Origin: an uncultured Acetobacteraceae bacterium
GTDB taxonomy: Bacteria; Pseudomonadota; Alphaproteobacteria; Acetobacterales; Acetobacteraceae
DNA: 7,960 bases
Assembly (NCBI GenBank): GCA_937874445.1
Contig: CALNAL010000052.1
Coordinates: 1 to 7,960 of the forward strand
Direction: 5' to 3'
How positions within the stretch are numbered: the first letter of the stretch is position 1; each line of letters starts with the position of its first letter. Of this stretch, positions 5,647 through 7,960 are shown in pieces. A program made the position numbers and the translations under genes. The notes beneath the pieces were generated by a model that made no database searches, was not told the origin of the DNA, and saw only the letters and a list, made by a program, of their open reading frames with translations.

Positions 5647-6909
5647 ATGACTCTTGCCGTTGCCATGATAGAAAAAAACGAATGCCCCTATCTGGCAGAA
5701 TGGCTTGCATTCCATTCCCTCATGGGGGTTTCGCATTTCCGCATCTACGATAATGGCAGCAGCGATGGTTCGCTGGAGTTGCTGCACCGGCTGGCAGGCC
5801 ATTTCAACATCCAGGTGATCCCCTGGACGGAAAGTGGCTATCTGCGCCAGCAATCGGCCTTCGAGGATGGCGCCCGCGCCCTTGCCGGACACTACGACTT
5901 CGTGGCCTTCCTCGATGCTGACGAGTTCCTCTTCGCCCCTGACTTCCGCCCTCTGTCGGTGGTTCTTGCCGAGTTTCCCGCCGACGTTGGCGCGATTGGC
6001 ATCAACCAGCGGGTCTTCGGCTCCTCGGGACAGCGGGAGGGCTCCGATGCGCCGGTGATCGGCCGCTTCACCCGCCGCGCGAAGCCCAACTACTCCGAGC
6101 ACTACTGGATCAAGACGATCGCCCGCCCCGAGTGCGTCCGGGCTTTCCATCTCAGCCATGCCGTCGCTCTCGCGAAGGGCTGTTATGTCCTGGGCGACGG
6201 CGGTGCCTTCGGTCGGCCGAGCACGCACCCGGGCCAGACTGACCGGATTGCCGCGCAAGGACCGGTGCTGCACCACTACATGCTCAAATCGCTCGCCGAG
6301 TTTCGTGCCAAGCAGGCGCGCGGGGCCATTTCCGACCGTGGCAGCTTCACGCGGCTGACCAACGACTATTTCGAACAGCGCGATCTCGCGGTCAACGAGG
6401 AGGAGGATACAACCCTGGCGCGCTGGGCGGCCGCGGTGTCCGAGCGCGTAAAGGTGGCGCTTGCCGTAACCGCCCCGCCTGGACGGCCGGAGTTGCCGCT
6501 CACCCCGTTGGGGCGGAGGGTGCCGCTTGCGGAGCTGGTCTCGACGGCGGGATTCTACGCTGCCGACAAGGCAAATCTGACCTGGGTCAAGGAGGGGCCG
6601 CCGGCGCAGATGGTGGTCAACGTGGCCGTCGAGCGCCTGCGCCTGCGTTTCGACGTTTACCTGTTCTCCAAAGACTATCCCCTGGCCGAAACCAGGATCT
6701 GCGTCAACGGGGCCGCCGTGGCGTGGCGTTCCCAGATCAACGACAACTGTTGGGGAATGCTCGAGACGGAGCCTCTCGCGATGCAGCCCGGATGCAACGA
6801 GATCACTGTCGCGTTGCCATGCTTCCTCGCCCCGGCGGAAGCGTCCCCCTCCTCGGTGGACACCCGGAGGCTGGCGGTCGCTTTCACAGCCGTCACACTC
6901 CTTCCTTGA
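5647..6909 (+). CDS. Glycosyltransferase, GT-A fold, GT2/GT92-like, with beta-rich C-terminal domain
   Basis: 420 residues. The N-terminal domain opens with MTLAVAMIEKNECPYLAEWL and FRIYDNGSSDGS (31-42), as in the Glyco_tranf_2_4 / family-92-like group that transfers sugar from a nucleotide donor. The metal-binding DxD motif is FLDADEF (88-94). VLHHYMLKSLAEFRAKQARG (207-226) matches the HYxxKSxxEFxxKxxRG element of this group. Residues about 285-420 form a separate beta-rich segment, probably an accessory carbohydrate-associated domain. There is no signal peptide or membrane helix, so it likely acts in the cytosol or peripherally at the inner membrane in polysaccharide or lipid-linked glycan synthesis; donor and acceptor are unknown. 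ATG 5647 is preferred because GGAGG (5636-5640) lies six bases upstream; ATG 5614 would add 11 residues. GC content is intermediate between the AT-richer stretch and the housekeeping genes. Confidence 0.85.
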   Translation: MTLAVAMIEKNECPYLAEWLAFHSLMGVSHFRIYDNGSSDGSLELLHRLAGHFNIQVIPWTESGYLRQQSAFEDGARALAGHYDFVAFLDADEFLFAPDFRPLSVVLAEFPADVGAIGINQRVFGSSGQREGSDAPVIGRFTRRAKPNYSEHYWIKTIARPECVRAFHLSHAVALAKGCYVLGDGGAFGRPSTHPGQTDRIAAQGPVLHHYMLKSLAEFRAKQARGAISDRGSFTRLTNDYFEQRDLAVNEEEDTTLARWAAAVSERVKVALAVTAPPGRPELPLTPLGRRVPLAELVSTAGFYAADKANLTWVKEGPPAQMVVNVAVERLRLRFDVYLFSKDYPLAETRICVNGAAVAWRSQINDNCWGMLETEPLAMQPGCNEITVALPCFLAPAEASPSSVDTRRLAVAFTAVTLLP

Positions 6910-6987
6910 TCGCATGCGCCATTTTCGCCGAGGCAGGGGGGGAGGCGCTTGTCCAGATCGAAGACCGCGCCTTCTCCCCTGTCCTCT
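6910..6987. other. Convergent gap between glycosyltransferase and cysteine synthase
   Basis: The two genes end towards each other across 78 bases. The gap contains a G7 run (6936-6942) and an inverted pair AGGCGC / GCGCCT with an 18-base loop. I see no hairpin followed by a T-run on either strand, so no rho-independent terminator can be called. Confidence 0.6.
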
Positions 6988-7960
6988 TCAGATCCCCTCG
7001 AACAGCGCCGTCGAGAGGTAGCGCTCGGCGAAGTCCGGCACGATGGCCACCACCAGCTTGCCGGCGTTTTCCGGCCGCTTGGCCACCTGCAGCGCCGCGG
7101 CCAGCGCGGCCCCCGCCGAGATGCCCACCGGAATGCCTTCGGTGCGCGCGAGCTTGCGTGAAAGCGTGAAGGCGTCCTCGTTGGCCACCGTGACGATCTC
7201 GTCGATCACCGAGCGGTCGAACACCTCGGGCACGAACCCCGCGCCGATGCCCTGGATGGGGTGCGGTCCGGGCTTGCCGCCGGAGAGCACCGGGGCGGCG
7301 GCGGGCTCCACGGCGATCACCTTCAGCCCCGGCTTGCGCGGCTTCAGCGCCTGGCCGATGCCGCTCACCGTGCCCCCGGTGCCCACGCCGCCGACCACGA
7401 TATCCACCGCGCCGGCGGTGTCGTACCAGATCTCCTCGGCGGTGGTCTGGCGGTGGATCTCGGGGTTGGCCGGGTTGACGAACTGCCCGACGACGACCGA
7501 GCCGGGATGCGCCTTGGAAATCTCCTCGGCGCGCGCCACGGCACCGCCCATGCCCTTCTCCTTGGGGGTCAGCTCCAGCTGGGCGCCGAGGAAGGCGAGC
7601 ATCTTGCGCCGCTCGATCGAGACCGATTCCGGCATGGTCAGGATCAGCTTGTAGCCGCGCGAGGCCGCGACGAACGCCAGTCCGATGCCGGTGTTGCCCG
7701 AGGTGGGTTCGATCAGCAGCGTATCGGGGCCGATCTTGCCGGCGCGCTCCAGCGAGAGGATCAGGTTGACCCCGACGCGGTCCTTCACCGAGGCCAGCGG
7801 GTTGAAGAACTCCAGCTTCAGCGCGACATCGGCCACGGCGCCTTCCGCGGCGGCGAGGCGGGGGATGCGCACCAGCGGCGTGTTGCCGATGGTCTCCAGC
7901 AGGCTGTCATAGATTCGGCCGCGATGGGGCCGGTCGAAGCGTGGGGCGGGAGAAGCGGGG
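6988..7960 (-). CDS. cysK: Cysteine synthase (O-acetylserine sulfhydrylase), 5' end beyond the window
   Basis: A PLP-dependent fold-type II enzyme that makes L-cysteine from O-acetylserine and sulfide in the cytosol. Visible motifs in order: RIYDSLLETIGNTPLVRIPR at the N-terminus, NPLASVKDR with the PLP lysine at codon 7785-7783, EPTSGNTGIGLAF (substrate/PLP loop), GGVGTGGTVSGIG (phosphate-binding glycines), GIPVGISAGAA, and the C-terminal PDFAERYLSTALFEGI. The frame is open to the right edge through FDRPHRGRIYDS with no start codon, so the first residues lie outside the window; the GTG at 7872 falls inside the conserved NTPLVR motif and is not the start. About 324 residues are visible, close to full family length. 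CysM or a serine-sulfhydrylase variant is possible, but the motifs fit CysK well. Third positions are strongly GC-biased, as for mtnA. Confidence 0.93.
   Translation of the reverse strand, partial: PASPAPRFDRPHRGRIYDSLLETIGNTPLVRIPRLAAAEGAVADVALKLEFFNPLASVKDRVGVNLILSLERAGKIGPDTLLIEPTSGNTGIGLAFVAASRGYKLILTMPESVSIERRKMLAFLGAQLELTPKEKGMGGAVARAEEISKAHPGSVVVGQFVNPANPEIHRQTTAEEIWYDTAGAVDIVVGGVGTGGTVSGIGQALKPRKPGLKVIAVEPAAAPVLSGGKPGPHPIQGIGAGFVPEVFDRSVIDEIVTVANEDAFTLSRKLARTEGIPVGISAGAALAAALQVAKRPENAGKLVVAIVPDFAERYLSTALFEGI

Noticed and set aside
5359..6915. 518-residue minus-strand ORF opposite the glycosyltransferase
   Set aside because: No motif; the plus strand carries a full glycosyltransferase with DxD motif and a good ribosome site.
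7043..7654. 203-residue plus-strand ORF inside cysK
   Set aside because: Ser/Pro/Thr-rich antisense reading of a gene with complete PLP-enzyme motifs.

Overview
The window looks like chromosomal DNA from a GC-rich alphaproteobacterium. Two small proteins belong to families known essentially from that class (a DUF3126-type protein at 293-535 and a UPF0262 protein at 1118-1675). The mtnA and cysK genes have strongly GC-biased third codon positions. A Rhodospirillales/Acetobacteraceae-like source is my guess; genus cannot be set from this sequence. The first 33 bases are not biological: they match the Nextera Read 2 / Tn5 mosaic-end adapter at 31 of 33 positions, so position 1 is a physical contig end.

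Layout. 1-33 adapter. 34-192 (minus): start of an unidentified gene cut off by the adapter, divergent from the DUF3126 gene. 536-1057: a structured leader and a small Ala-rich protein whose reading frame appears broken at a run of five C. 1118-2776: a tight two-gene unit, UPF0262 then mtnA (methylthioribose-1-phosphate isomerase, methionine salvage / MTA metabolism). 2777-5646: a visibly AT-richer stretch with a short SAM-methyltransferase-like gene, a convergent secreted right-handed beta-helix protein, and a 758-base gap holding a decayed gene (1-nt deletion plus nonsense codon), an AT-rich block and a possible 45-codon ORF. 5647-6909: a glycosyltransferase with a DxD motif and a beta-rich C-terminal extension. 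6988-7960 (minus): cysteine synthase, its start beyond the right edge.

Reading as a whole. Housekeeping genes (UPF0262-mtnA on the left, cysK on the right) flank what looks like a small acquired surface-glycan cassette: a methyltransferase-like protein, a secreted beta-helix of the pectate-lyase/tailspike fold, a glycosyltransferase, and a dead gene that I tentatively place in a polysaccharide-cluster family. The cooperation of these genes is inference from family type and proximity; they are not one operon, since orientations alternate. Each of the three intact cassette genes carries a G/C homopolymer of 6-8 bases, the longest (G8) directly before the glycosyltransferase start, so phase variation is a testable but unproven idea. 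I see no CRISPR array, tRNA, rRNA, intact insertion sequence or defence system.
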